Source: Odontocerum albicorne (taxonomy: Eukaryota > Arthropoda > Insecta > Trichoptera > Odontoceridae). From it: a stretch of DNA of 64,000 bases. A model generated the notes under the pieces. That model was not told the DNA's origin. It saw only the letters and a program-made list of their open reading frames with translations, and ran no database searches. The stretch is from positions 33,607,955 to 33,671,954 of the forward strand of contig OX463849.1 of the NCBI GenBank assembly GCA_949825065.1. Direction: 5' to 3'. The stretch's first letter is position 1; every line of letters starts with the position of its first letter. Made by a program: the position numbers and the translations under genes. This document shows positions 9,966 to 21,592 of this stretch, one piece after another.

Positions 9966-11895
9966 ATCACATCATCCTGCAGCATAGAAATATTGGTTTG
10001 GATAAATTATCAAGTCATGTATGTAACATGATAGTGAGTAGGAAAGAATAACCAAACCATTTCGGAGTGCTCTTTTTTATCTTACTCAACACATAAGCCT
10101 TAAGTTCACATTCATCCATAATCACTTTATTCTGTCATGAATTATCAAGTCATGTATGTAACATGATAGGTAGTGGGAAAGGATAACCAAATCATTTCAG
10201 AGTGCTCTTTTTTATCTTACTCAACACATAAGCCTTAAGTTCACATTCATCCCTAATCACTTTATTGTCATGAATTATCAAGTCATGTATGTAACATGAT
10301 AGTGAGTAGGAAAGAATAACCAAATCATTTCAGAGTGCTCTTTTTTATCTTACTCAACACATAAGCCTTAAGTTCACATTCATCCCTAATCACTTTATTC
10401 TGTCATGAATTATCAAGTCATGTATGTAACATGATAGTGAGTTGGAAAGGATAACCAAATCATATCAGAATGCTCTTTTTTATCTTACTCAACACATAAG
10501 CCTTAAGTTCACATTCATCCCTAATCACTTTATTCTGTCATGAATTATCAAGTCATGTATGTAACATGATAGTGAGTTGGAAAGGATAACCAAATCATAT
10601 CAGAGTGCTCTTTTTTATCTTACTCAACACATAAGCCTTAAGTTCACATTCATCCCTAATCACTTTATTCTGTCATGAATTATCAAGTCATGTATGTAAC
10701 ATGATAGTGAGTTGGAAAGGATAACCAAATCATATCAGAATGCTCTTTTTTATCTTACTCAACACATAAGCCTTAAGTTCACATTCATCCCTAATCACTT
10801 TATTCTGTCATGAATTATCAAGTCATGTATGTAACATGATAGTGAGTTGGAAAGGATAACCAAATCATATCAGAATGCTCTTTTTTATCTTACTCAACAC
10901 ATAAGCCTTAAGTTCACATTCATCCCTAATCACTTTATTCTGTCATGAATTATCAAGTCATGTATGTAACATGATAGTGAGTTGGAAAGGATAACCAAAT
11001 CATATCAGAGTGCTCTTTTTTATCTTACTCAACATATAAGCCTTAAGTTCACATTCATCCCTAATCACTTTATTCTGTCATGAATTATCAAGTCATGTAT
11101 GTAACATGATAGTGAGTTGGAAAGGATAACCAAATCATATCAGAATGCTCTTTTTTATCTTACTCAACACATAAGCCTTAAGTTCACATTCATCCCTAAT
11201 CACTTTATTCTGTCATGAATTATCAAGTCATGTATGTAACATGATAGTGAGTTGGAAAGGATAACCAAATCATATCAGAATGCTCTTTTTTATCTTACTC
11301 AACACATAAGCCTTAAGTTCACATTCATCCCTAATCACTTTATTCTGTCATGAATTATCAAGTCATGTATGTAACATGATAGTGAGTTGGAAAGGATAAC
11401 CAAATCATATCAGAATGCTCTTTTTTATCTTACTCAACACATAAGCCTTAAGTTCACATTCATCCCTAATCACTTTATTCTGTCATGAATTATCAAGTCA
11501 TGTATGTAACATGATAGTGAGTTGGAAAGGATAACCAAATCATATCAGAGTGCTCTTTTTTATCTTACTCAACACATAAGCCTTAAGTTCACATTCATCC
11601 CTAATCACTTTATTCTGTCATGAATTATCAAGTCATGTATGTAACATGATAGTGAGTTGGAAAGGATAACCAAATCATATCAGAATGCTCTTTTTTATCT
11701 TACTCAACACATAAGCCTTAAGTTCACATTCATCCCTAATGACTTTATTCTGTCATGAATTATCAAGTCATGTATGTAACATGATAGTGAGTTGGAAAGA
11801 ATAACCAAACCATTTCAGAGTGCTCTTTTTTATCTTACTTAACACATAAGCCTTAAGTTCACATTCATCCTTAATCACTTTATTCCGTATTCTGT
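9926..11895 (-). repeat. 135-bp tandem array, about 14-15 monomers, derived from a LINE tail
   Basis: The landmark CTTACTCAACACATAAGCC recurs at 10081, 10216, 10349, 10484 and then every 135 bp to 11834. Half of each monomer, on the minus strand, is the L2 coding segment ECELKAYVLSKIKKSTL. The other half is the CATGTTACATACATGACTTG flank also seen once at 8070-8105. Inner monomers are nearly identical, while the first (9926-10080) and last are diverged. No spacers, so not a CRISPR-like structure. Confidence 0.95.
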
Positions 11896-11896
11896 C

Positions 11897-12830
11897 ATGA
11901 ATTATCAAGTCACGAACGAGTATTCTGGGGTGATAATTTATCAACAGATATCAAGATTCTTTCGATCAAACAATGATGCAGTTGGGAACTCCATTATTAC
12001 TTGTTTAATAAACCTCGGTACATTATGTTCTAAAACAAAACCACCCTCAAAGGCATTGCTTGCAAAAAATCTTTGTGACATTGTGAGGCTCTCTCGAGAA
12101 AATTTTGAAGCAAAACATATTTCAAAATTTGGAAGAGTGTTGTAGAAACACTTTGGCGGTATCATAATAAAAAGATAGAATAAAATAACAGCCCTCTTCT
12201 ACGCCACAAAGATGGAAGGATAGGTGGGAATAAACTTACCAAGGAAAATTCAGTTTTGCCAAACTATGCAAAAAGTCTACTGTAAGGAGATGAAAATGAC
12301 CTGGTACTTAACATAACAGATGCCAATAAAAATATGAAATTTAAGTTTCATTACGGCCGGTTTGTTTCACTTAACATGCAAAATAGCAAATTACAATTGT
12401 CGATAATGGACCAATTACAGCAACGCATCCGTGAAGAATGGTAAAGCAATCCGAATTGCGAAGTACAAGATTGATTTCACGATCAACGGTTACTTTTAAT
12501 GGAGAAAGAAAATTCGAAGTTTCCTTCAAAACTTTATTATTGCTTCAAGTGTCCTGAAGGAGTATAAAATACTAAATAGTTTTATAGTTGTCACTTTTAG
12601 AGCAGGCAAAAAAGTCAAGATAAGTCAAGATTGCCATGCTTTTCAACTTACGAATACACATTTTCCCTCATATTCATTCATATATTTCGTTATAAATGTA
12701 GTTCTGTTTCTCATACTTTTCCAGTAGTTATAATTTCGGCAGTAGCAAAAAAATTACAGGCGAGTATTTCTTCTAACTTTAAAATTATTAAAAGATCAAG
12801 TATAGAAAATTTTCAGCATCTTTCCAATCA
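11897..12830. other. Unassigned stretch
   Basis: Two overlapping open frames lie on opposite strands (11897-12145 plus, 11941-12165 minus). Neither resembles a family I know. The rest is AT-rich with no repeat match inside the window. Possibly the eroded interior of the LINE whose 3' end follows at 12830. Confidence 0.35.
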
Positions 12831-13300
12831 TGGACTAGCGCTACGAGATTGTTTATTGACCTTTCCGGTTCACCGTTCTTCTTTTTTATACGCCGTCCTT
12901 TATTGTCCATGCAGTGAGACTCTGGAATCAGTTACAAACCAATGTTAGAATTGCTCCGTCCTTGGCACGCTTTAAGAAGCGACTAAAAAAAACTCTTAAT
13001 TTCTAGTCGGTAATATAACGTGTTTCATTCCTAGTTTTTCTTTCCTCTCCTTTTTCGGTGATTGATTATATCTCACTTTATATGAAAAGGAATGTTCGGG
13101 TGATTGTTCGTCTTTGTGGGGTTTATGAGCGTATGCTCAAGTATGTATTCATGAATTTTATGGGGATGGGTAGTCATTGGAATGTTTTTGCGACCATGTA
13201 AATTGCTTTATTTACTTTTGTCTGGTTGGTTGGCTGGCGGGCTTATTGCCGCCTGGCAATAAGCTCGCCAGATTGTAGTTGTAATGAAGTGTTAATAAAT
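12831..13300 (+). pseudogene. Jockey/CR1-type LINE 3' end (L5) with conserved tail
   Basis: Plus-strand reading gives VHAVRLWNQLQTNVRIAPSL, then ARFKKRLKKTL and a stop, the typical end of Jockey/CR1-type reverse transcriptases. A 3'UTR follows to about 13300. It ends in a segment (TTGCCGCCTGGCAATAAGCT, then CGCCAG) that closely matches the SINE-A tail, followed by AATAAATAAATG. The body upstream is lost or unrecognisable. Confidence 0.7.
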
Positions 13301-13413
13301 AAATGATTATACCTACATAGTAAATTTGGTTTATTAATATTCAGTAATTTCTTTCAACCAATCAGCAATTATAGTGATATATTACAATATTATAAAAGTG
13401 AAGTGAACGAGGT

Positions 13414-13540
13414 ACAGTACCCGGCGGTAAGTAATACACATCGTTTGTAGAGCGTCATCTCTGTCGCACGATGCGCTAACAGTCCGGTCTTTTAACGACT
13501 GACAAATCGCGACGGAACACGTGTATGAAACAGAGACGAC
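13414..13540. mobile_element. Partial MITE M1, centre inverted relative to its sister
   Basis: Begins ACAGTACCCGGCGGTAAG like the complete copy at 59204-59448. The central segment between CTCTGTC and (G)ACAGAG reads in the opposite orientation compared with that copy. The outer right arm is missing, and the match stops at about 13540. Confidence 0.8.
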
Positions 13541-14145
13541 TATACTTGTAGGTATTGTGACATAACGTTAGGCTGTTATTGACCTTCTGACGGGGTATTG
13601 AAATTTTCTATTTAATATTTTCGAACCGCGTTTGACCGCGGGTAGCTGAAACCGCAAAAAAGAAAGTGTGGTTTAGGAGGCTACTATAAATATAAATGGA
13701 AGTAGGCTTTCAATATACGTTAATCGTTTTCATATCACCCAACGATTAACCCACTTAATTTTATATATCAAAATACCCCTCAAAAACATAACATGGAAAA
13801 ACGATTAACTTATCCTATCATTATAAATCTCAAAATATCGTTACAACCGTTGTTGGTGCGGAAGAACGGTACAACAAATTGTAATGTATTTGAACTGACC
13901 GGTATAGTGTCAATACAACATTATCAAATTGTAATAATGTTGTATTGAACGCATTATTATTGATATAAGTAAAAGACAGGCGAGGAGGTCAAACTTAGTC
14001 ATCTGGTAAGAGCACGTTCTTTTTAAAAATGCAAGGCTAAAATGTAATATAATCGAAGAACTTTTAATGTGTATGGAAAACGTTGCCAAAACACGAATGA
14101 TTGCGATTTTTTTTACTGATTACAAACATATGATCACGCCGTATT
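13541..14145. other. No gene seen; one short inverted repeat
   Basis: AT-rich. An inverted repeat of about 14 bp per arm (AATACAACATTAT and its complement) lies at 13911-13945. Nothing else is recognised. Confidence 0.5.
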
Positions 14146-14149
14146 CTTT

Positions 14150-14240
14150 ACGAGGTAGGCAGAGCCAACAGATCTCCATCCTTTCCTGTCTAAGCACACA
14201 ACTTTCACCTCCTCCACATTCACACATCTCGACATGATTA
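14150..14240 (-). pseudogene. LINE L2 3' scrap
   Basis: On the minus strand, a VEEVKVVCLDRKGWRSVGSA-like phrase (AGGTGAAAGTTGTGTGCTTA, then GACAGGAAAGGATGG), the terminal block of the L2 LINE protein. No other part is present. Confidence 0.55.
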
Positions 14241-14336
14241 ATATTATATTATTATAAGTAAAGAAATATAGGTTTATTGATAGCAACATTGATAATACAT
14301 ATTTAAATACATTAAAAAATCACATATATATAACAC

Positions 14337-15540
14337 ATCGATCAATAAGTCCCGGAACTAACTACTAAAACAACATTTGTTTGCCAAAATTCTTCTTTAT
14401 TCATCAACATAGTTTCCTTCAAGAGCGATACATTCCTTCCAACGCTTTCCTAACTTTTCTATGCCAGCCGTGTAGAACGATTTATCTTTGGTTTCAAAAT
14501 AGGCGTTAGTTTCAATCACTTCTTCATTGGAGCCAAATCTCTTTCCCTGGAGCATCTTTTTGAGGTCTGCGAACAGCCAATATTCGCTGGGGGCCAAATC
14601 TGGAGAATACGGTGGGTGCGGAAGCAATTCGAAGTTCAACTCATGCAATTTGGCCATCGTTACCATCGACTTGTGACACGGTGCATTGTCCTGATGAAAG
14701 AGAACTTTTTTTTTCTTCATATGGGGCCGGTTTTTTGCAATTTCTGCATTCAAACGCTCCAATAACGCTATGTAATATTCGCTATTGATGTTTTTTTCCT
14801 TTTCAAGGTGATCGATGAATATTATACCATGCGCATCCCAAAATACGGAGGTCATAACCTTCCCGGCCGACTGTTGAGTTTTTAGTCGCATCGGACGCCT
14901 TTCACCGGCTGCTCTCCACTCAGCTGACTGCCGATTTGATTCCGGAGTATAGTAGTGGTTCCAAGTTTCATACATTGTCACATACCGACGCAAAAACTCC
15001 TGTTTATTTCGCATAAATAGTGCCGAACAGCGCTCTGAATCATCGATGCGTTGTTGTTTCTGTTCCATTGTGAGCAAACGCGGCACCCATTTCGAAAAAA
15101 GCTTTTTCATGACCAAATGTTCATGCAAAATAGTGTAAACGCTACCAAATGATATATTCAGGATGTCAATTATCTCACGCAACTTTACTTTGCGATTTTC
15201 CATCACGATTTTGAGTTTTTTTTTATGTTTTCTGGTGTAACAGCCTCATTTGGACGACCAGAGCGTTCAGCATCATTTGTGTCTGTACGACCGCGTTTGA
15301 AATCAGCATACCACCGACAAATGGTTGTTTTCGACAGAGCAGAGCCCGGATAACACTTTTCAAGCCATCGCTGAGTTGGAGCGGTATTTTTTCCCATTAA
15401 AAAGCAAAGTTTTATCAACACACGAAATTCTTTTTTTTTCCATTGTTTTGAAAATAGCAAAAGTAGCGTCACTAAAACCACTGTAACTCAATGACACAAT
15501 GTCGGAATGTCATGAAAGTTTGACATGTAACTTCTAAAGG
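14337..15540 (-). mobile_element. Mariner element, near full length
   Basis: Minus-strand transposase occupies 14397 to about 15445. A plausible terminal sequence CGATCAATAAGTCCCGGAAC sits at 14338-14357, about 40 bp beyond the stop codon. I did not find a convincing inverted partner on the 15.5-kb side, so that end is approximate or eroded. Confidence 0.8.
14397..15481 (-). pseudogene. Mariner transposase, frameshifted and missing catalytic residues
   Basis: Two overlapping frames make up one transposase. 15481-15203 encodes the N-terminal helix-turn-helix region (EFRVLIKLCFLMGKNTAPTQ, YADFKRGRTDTNDAERSGRP). 15206-14397 encodes the rest, including WVPRLLTMEQKQQR, ESNRQSAEW, VFWDAHGIIFIDHL, HQDNAPCHKS and PPYSPDLAPSEYWLF. 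The frames switch at a run of nine A's near 15210-15220. A second A-run near 15430 puts the likely true start (ATGGAAAAAA) out of frame. Of the DD34D triad, the first Asp is Tyr (VTMYETW), the second is kept (HQDNA), and the third is Glu (APSEYW). It cannot be active as it stands. Confidence 0.9.
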
Positions 15541-15694
15541 TTGGTACTAACTGAGAATGGTATGGATTTGGTACAGAAAAAACATTTAAAAGAGAAGCTA
15601 TCAAAAGGTCTGGGCTCATATCATAACATACCTCGGCCGAGATACACCCCACCAATACAGGGCAAGCCCGGCCGCGAGGATATAATATATTCAC

Positions 15695-15905
15695 ATAATA
15701 CTTCTCACTTCACCTTCTTTCGAAATCTGGTCCTCGTGATCCAGCCACGTTTATCTCGGTCTATCTATTCCACGCACGCTTTGGACCTCTGATTTGTATA
15801 CTCGCTTAATCATCTCTCCACATGTACAAACCATCTGAACACTCCTTACTTCAACTTACTTAAAACATCCAGAGTTATGAATTTTCTCTTAGTCGAGTTT
15901 ATAAT
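15695..15905 (-). pseudogene. LINE L2 tail, minus strand
   Basis: The minus strand carries an SKLK..VFRWFVHVERMI-like block near 15810-15870, then a YKSEVQSVRGIDRPR-like block and a WLDHEDQISKE-like segment toward 15720. Matches the plus-strand copy at 16500-16690 in order. Confidence 0.6.
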
Positions 15906-15977
15906 GCCACGGAAGGGAATTAATCAATTCACATTGTATTATATTACATTTTCGTTGTATTCAGTACATAATTATAA

Positions 15978-16023
15978 AGAGATTAATTATCACATGGCTT
16001 ATTCGATGTGATAATTAATCTCT
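15978..16023. repeat. Inverted repeat, arms of about 20 bp
   Basis: AGAGATTAATTATCACATGG and its near-complement enclose a short loop. It is isolated; function unknown. Confidence 0.8.
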
Positions 16024-16133
16024 TCCAATCTACCTGAAATGAACCCGCAACCCCTTTGAGTTTAGTTAGAAGACTGACAACACGGAGGTCACATTAGTGA
16101 TTAAAAAACCATAACTTCTCAAAATTAGAATAC

Positions 16134-16330
16134 AGTGGAACCTCTCATAACGAGAATAATTCGTTCCAGAATCTTACTCGTTATGTGAAACACTCGTTAT
16201 GCGAAACAATTTTTCCCATATAAATCAATGTAAAATACGATACTGGACTCATGACTTTTTATCAATGTAAAATACGATACTGGACTCATGACTCAGGACT
16301 TTTTGTAACGGTATAACAATAATACTGAAT
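16134..16330. mobile_element. Possible pogo-like terminal fragment with a short duplication
   Basis: TA followed by CAGTGGAACCTCTCATAACG, with internal ACTCGTTATG(T/C)GAAAC repeats. This resembles termini of pogo/Tigger-type elements. Only one end is present. A 33-bp direct duplication (ATCAATGTAAAATACGATAC) follows at 16221 and 16261. Confidence 0.4.
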
Positions 16331-16499
16331 TATGTTCGAAAATGTACCGACATACTCCTTTCTAACGGTAAACATTCGAGTTGGGGACTGTGGGTGGAGG
16401 GAGGGAGGAGACAACCTCAGCGAGCATTGGCGAGATTCTTGGAATATATGTGTTTGCCAGATGTTCACTCCGATTCACTAACTTATACATTTCTAGGGC

Positions 16500-16690
16500 C
16501 TGTTTGAATGAATGTTTTAATTAAGATGAAGAAAGAAGCTTTAAGATGGTTTGAACATGTGGAGAGAATGAATGATAAAAGAATGACCAAGCTAGTATAC
16601 AAGTCAGAAGTGCAAGGTATACTTGGAAGAGGCAGACCGAGGAAAATGGACCCCATTTTGATAGATGAAGTGATACATATAACATTCTCT
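16500..16690 (+). pseudogene. LINE L2 tail
   Basis: Open from 16508 and encodes NVLIKMKKEALRWFEHVERM, NDKRMTKLVYKSEVQ, then GRGRPRKMDPILIDEV, all aligned with the L2 reverse-transcriptase tail. The part downstream of the IDEV segment is lost. Confidence 0.75.
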
Positions 16691-17054
16691 CTGATACGAC
16701 TTGGTATGTGTATGAATATGAACACTTTTTAGCGTACAAATATCAATTTACTCACGTTATAACACTTGACTGTAAATTTAAAAAGTTGACTGATTTCACG
16801 AACCGGAAAATTTTATGCGTGTACATATTGCTTATCTAATCAATGGATGTTACGATTGTAAAATTATCCATTTCCTCTATAAAATTTGTTTGGTATTCTC
16901 TGTTATTGAAACTTTCTGTGACGAATAATAATATTTTCACGAAATACGTGACGGACATTAATCGTTTAAAATACCTTTTCCAGTCAATATACACCATTGG
17001 GTGTATGAAAACTTGCATAATACTGTATTATATAATCAACATCTTACTTAATAT

Positions 17055-17250
17055 TATACTATATTGCATCATCCACAACTTGCACCGTACTATGTTACAT
17101 TATCCACAACTTACACAATACTATCCACATTATCCACAACTTGCACAATACTATGTTATATTGAATTAACCACAACAAGCACAATGCTATATTGCATTAT
17201 CCACAATTTGTACAATTCTTTACTGCATTATCCACAATTTGCACAGTACT
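17055..17250. repeat. Degenerate minisatellite, about 33-40 bp units
   Basis: Repeats of CATTATCCACAACTTGCACA with variable linkers, about five to six copies. It produces low-complexity frames on the plus strand that are not genes. Confidence 0.8.
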
Positions 17251-17673
17251 TAATTAAAGCAGCTCTAAACCTTTTAATAAATGCAAACTAAACAGATTAT
17301 CTACGAGTATTTATTATACTTATATGATGATACTTCTGCTTGTTGAACATAAATTAATTTCTTTATGTATTTGGCTATTTTTTACTAACACGTAAATTTG
17401 GTTCTAGGTCGAGTTTTGTTCTATATTTGAAAATCCCGCTTTACATAAGTATGTTGAAAAATGGCATCAATTATAATATAATTGCTCTTTCTAAAATCTC
17501 TTTTAATTCCTTATTTTCTTTAAACCAGAAGTTGATTAAAAAGTTGTTGCAAAAATCATTTATTACATTTTTATTAAATGAGTTCGTATTTTTCTTCACA
17601 AGAAAGGTATTCCACGTACCACCAGTGGCATACGTGCCATTGGTTGAGAAACGCCGGTAAATTGCATTATTAA

Positions 17674-18284
17674 CCTTTCCCTTCCTGTGCTAAAAAATCC
17701 GCCCGTTCCGGTGATGTGTATTCAATACACATCAATACATATGTAAAAATGAGCGATTTAAAATCGGAAAAATAAGAATATTCATAGCCAATCGCTTAAA
17801 TTAATTAAATTTGAAGTCAAATGTGATAATAATTGAAAATTGATTGCTGAAAACATGAAAAAATCATCGGACGCGTTCACAAAGTGGGCGAAGCGACCAC
17901 CTCGAATGAAAGCCCGCTGGCTACTAAGCGAGAGAAGTGAGCGAACTGAGATTCTATTTATTGCGTTCCCATATACCGAAGTAGAGTGAGAGTGAGACGT
18001 GAATAGCGTCGCTTCCTCACCCATAGCGATTTTTAGAATGAATATACCTACGTCACACACTGGCACACGTTTGATTGTATTGGTTAATTTATTCCCGATT
18101 TTCACAAAATATCTCTGATGTAGCCGATAAGTGCTAATTATTATTAATATTATTTTTTTCATTCAATGCGTAAATTTATTACGGAGGAATGCGTAAAATC
18201 TGAACCCAGTATTTATAATATTTATAGAGATATTAAAGTTTTTAGAAGCAATGTGTACTAGTTACACATCACAGGACAGGAAGG
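17674..18284 (-). mobile_element. piggyBac-like MITE P1, copy 1
   Basis: Homologous along its length, in inverted orientation, to 33568-34117. TTAA lies at 17670-17673 on the left. The inner end is CCTTTCCCTTCCTGTGC, and the other end is ACAGGAAGGGG followed by a degraded TAA. TTAA targets and CCC-starting termini are piggyBac hallmarks. No transposase is encoded; open frames such as 17782-18162 minus are incidental. Confidence 0.8.
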
Positions 18285-18730
18285 GGTAACATAGTAACAT
18301 CATTTAACTTACGATTTATCGCTTTGAATTCCCTCACCATATTTCTATTGACGCGATCAGACAAAAGAAATCTTAATAGTAATAATATTAGAAGATAAAA
18401 GTTTCCGTTCTTTAAGACTTTTTTCTGAGAAAGATTGACAAAGTAAGAAAGAACAATAAAGTACAATATATCGCTGATGAGAAAACAATACCTCGTATCG
18501 CGCAATCAAGATGAAAATTATTCAAAAGAATGATAAAATTATAAATGGAAAATAAACATCTCAATAAAATCTTAGTTAGTAACTAGTAATAACGACGCAT
18601 CTGTCAATAATAACGGAAATATTTTTTTTAATCTACCACTGCCGAGATTTTTCTTATTCCACGAATGACGTCTGCTACTAGTTATTGTAATTTATTCGTA
18701 AGAAAGAATATCAGCAAGGATCCTTCTCAT
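18285..18730. other. No feature recognised
   Basis: AT-rich spacer between the MITE and the 60-bp array. No family match and no coding signature. Confidence 0.5.
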
Positions 18731-19150
18731 ACAGGATAAAATACATCCACAGTGTCATTCAGTCGGTTCAATATCTCTATACCACGCGTGACAGGATACA
18801 ATACATCCACAGTGTCACTCAGTCGGTTCAATATCTCTATTCCACGCGTGACAGGATACAATACATCCACAGTGTCACTCAGTCGGTTCAATATCTCTAT
18901 ACCACGCGTGACAGGATACAATACATCCACAGTGTCACTCAGTCGGTTCAATATCTCTATACCACGCGTGACAGGATACAATACATCCACAGTGTCACTC
19001 AGTCGGTTCAATATCTCTATACCACGCGTGACAGGATACAATACATCCACAGTGTCACTCAGTCGGTTCAATATCTCTATACCACGCGTGACAGGATACA
19101 ATACATCCACAGTGTCACTCAGTCGGTTCAATATCTCTATACCACGCGTG
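18731..19150. repeat. 60-bp tandem array, exactly seven units
   Basis: Units start ACAGGATACAATACATCCAC and end ACCACGCGTG. The first unit differs at two positions and the second at one; the others look identical. Because 60 bp is 20 codons and lacks stops in some frames, frames of about 135 residues stay open on both strands. These are repeat artefacts. Confidence 0.97.
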
Positions 19151-19345
19151 ACTGAGTGTTAAGCCATGATATTCGTTCTTGATATGTAGAACAGAGGGTA
19201 TTCCTTGCTCGGCTATATTTATTGGGGACATATAAATTTAGTGCTTCTAGTATCTCGGGACAGTTAAAACCTTGAAGGATCTGCATTAAGAATATCACAA
19301 TGAATCCTTGCCTTATTTCGAGGCTTCTATAATTGCACACCGTGA
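19151..19345 (-). pseudogene. LINE fragment (Jockey/CR1-type C-terminus)
   Basis: Minus-strand frame reads YRSLEIRQGFIVIFLMQILQ, GFNCPEILEALNLYVPNK, resembling the pre-terminal region of Jockey/CR1-type reverse transcriptases (SLE.RR...L..I..G.I.CPEIL..I...VP). It abuts the 60-bp array. Confidence 0.6.
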
Positions 19346-19561
19346 GAAGTTCGACATGGTGCGCTTATGACTATGTACTGTCGTCACGTTGCTGCTTCTC
19401 TAGACTCGCTGGCTCGTGATTGACACAATCGTCTCTTCCTTTTAGCACCTGCAGCTCTTTTTGAAGGCGTCTTATTATTTTGACCCACAATAATAACTCT
19501 TTAGTGCTTTAAATTTAAATGTTGTCTAGCAGAAATAATAAAAATAACTTACATTTGAATA

Positions 19562-19815
19562 TATTGTTTATAGTTAAAGCATTAACGTTGTGGGGGTTTA
19601 AAGACATTGTAATTTATTTTATCAAACACTGTTTATTTCACTTTTTTGTAACAGTATAACCCTACCGGTTTACCCTATAACCCTACCGGCTTTCACCTCA
19701 TCTTCAGGGGAGCACATTGTGCTCCCCTGATGATGAGGTGAAAGCCTTGAAACCGGTAGGATTATACCGTTACAAAAAAGTGGAATAAACAGTGTTTGAT
19801 AAAATAAATTACAAT
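19562..19815. mobile_element. Foldback element F1, copy 1
   Basis: A long imperfect inverted repeat with arms of about 105 bp (19606-19725 and 19727-19815). The left arm carries ATTGTAATTTATTTTATC, CACTTTTTTGTAAC, TCACCTCATCTTCAGGGG; the right arm carries the complement. The centre is AGCACATTGTGCT. The left arm has an extra partial duplication of the CCCTACCGG block. A further 44 bp on the left match the second copy at 28204. Non-coding. Confidence 0.9.
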
Positions 19816-20845
19816 TACATTTTAATGTTAGTTTTTAACAAAATAATGTACATAAATCCGTTATCGGAATAAAATTGGAAATCTTTGATAGTGTAGAATT
19901 TGAATGAAACGAAACTGAGAACGGAGTATATGTCTTATTGGCAGAAAACTTTAATACATTTTTAACAATCAAATTGCATAATTTATTTACATAATACTAG
20001 TATAAAGTGTGTAAGAGTGATATTTGGATAAAATAATTGTGTGCCAAGATTATAAATGTTGGAAAAAATAATCGTTGTAAATAATTATAAAGTGTTTTTT
20101 TCTCACTTATTATAAACTGTTTTAATATTTATATTTTACTGTTGAACACTGAAGTCATCTCTTCTGAATAAAGTAATTATTAGCCGTTATTATGTGTATT
20201 TTATATTTTATAATCATATCAAGAAGTTACACCTGTCAAATAATATACAAGTATGACTGATAAAAGTATCCTTACTATGACATAAATCAAATAATATTTA
20301 TTAAACCGTTATTATGACAACACCCACTGTTACACACGGACGTAAGTACGATCGATTTTATATTGTTTGGTGATTGATGATACAGTAGGTTCTAACTTAA
20401 CTAACGTGATTTATATTGAACCATTAATATTTAAGTTATATACTTAAAAAAACTGTTATATTATTTCATAAAATTTCTAGTGTACCCTGTAATCATAGTT
20501 CAGTGATACACTTTTGTAAAATTAATTAATAAAATCATTAATTCGAAATCTATGAAAATTAATTTTCGGAAAATTCACCCAAGAGGAAAATTGTAAAATT
20601 AATTGTATCGTCATTTAGTTAGTGCAAACACATAGTAATGTCATCGTAAAACTATATGAATTTACGTCAATATCTTAGAAAACAAAACGATTAATCCTAC
20701 AATCATATTATAAATTCTGAGAAAAGGGCTTGACCTGCTAGTCACAGAGCTTGCACATTACATTAGTCATATAGCAATGTATTCCAATCAACCAGAAATA
20801 TGTTAATTAGGCCTTAAGTGAAAAACAGAATGAACACATTTAAAA
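19816..20845. other. About 1 kb with nothing recognised
   Basis: AT-rich with no repeat match inside the window, no coding signature and no notable hairpin. Confidence 0.5.
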
Positions 20846-20925
20846 AAAATTGGTTCCATCAGGTATCGAACCTGCAACTCCCGAGTTGAAAGAGAAGAGT
20901 CTTACCAACTAGGTGGATGTAGCAG
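20846..20925 (-). mobile_element. SINE-A head fragment
   Basis: On the minus strand, the A-box-like CACCTAGTTGGTAAGACTC and the B-box-like GCAGGTTCGATACC have tRNA-like spacing. The 3' part of the SINE is absent. Confidence 0.65.
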
Positions 20926-21222
20926 ACATGTACGAGTGTATAGTAGACGAAAAAAGATCAGCAGCACTCAAAGCTTGGATTCGTGCCCAAATATACTTAA
21001 AAGTAGATGGCATGTTACTTACGACGCGAAAAAAAAAACGAAATTGCAGTGGTTCGAACATCGTGTGACTCGTCATCGTTGCATACATTCAATAATTCTA
21101 TTGTATCCATCAGAAGTTTATAGAATTATGGTATAACAGCTTAAAAACTGGACGTAATCTTCGATGAATTATCTAGTTAAGACTTAAAAAGGAAAAAATA
21201 TTAGTTAAAAATGTTTTTCGGA

Positions 21223-21362
21223 GTTGTTACCCTGTTAAGTTGGCTTAAATTATGACGTTAAATTAATTAAGTTATGGTTTTTGACATACACGTGAGGATA
21301 AAGACTGCAATACCTTCGAAACGTCGTCGGTTATCATTTAAGCCAACTTAATACGGTAATAA
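21223..21362. mobile_element. Short foldback element F2
   Basis: Terminal inverted repeats GTTAAGTTGGCTTAAAT and ATTTAAGCCAACTTAA with outer GTTGTTACC/GGTAATAAC. The interior contains GTGAGGATAAAG...CTTCGAAACGTCGTCGG, a module similar to that in F3 (21593-21919). Confidence 0.75.
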
Positions 21363-21592
21363 CTAAGAAAAATGTTTTAAAATAGTGCCCGTTTATAAAA
21401 TTAAAAACGAAGCATTATTTAGGTTATTTACAAGTCTACGCTGTCAAAAAAATTTGTACATATTTTATGTTAGTGACTTCAAATCCTGATGTAGAAGAAG
21501 CACTATATAAATTATAATTTTGTTAATATATGTTTTCTTAACATTTAAACGCTCTGCCGAAAATATGTATGGAGGTTCGCGGTTTTTCATAT

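Noticed and set aside
11897..12165. Coding gene on either strand
   Set aside because: Both strands are open in the same place with no recognised motif; likely chance or eroded element.
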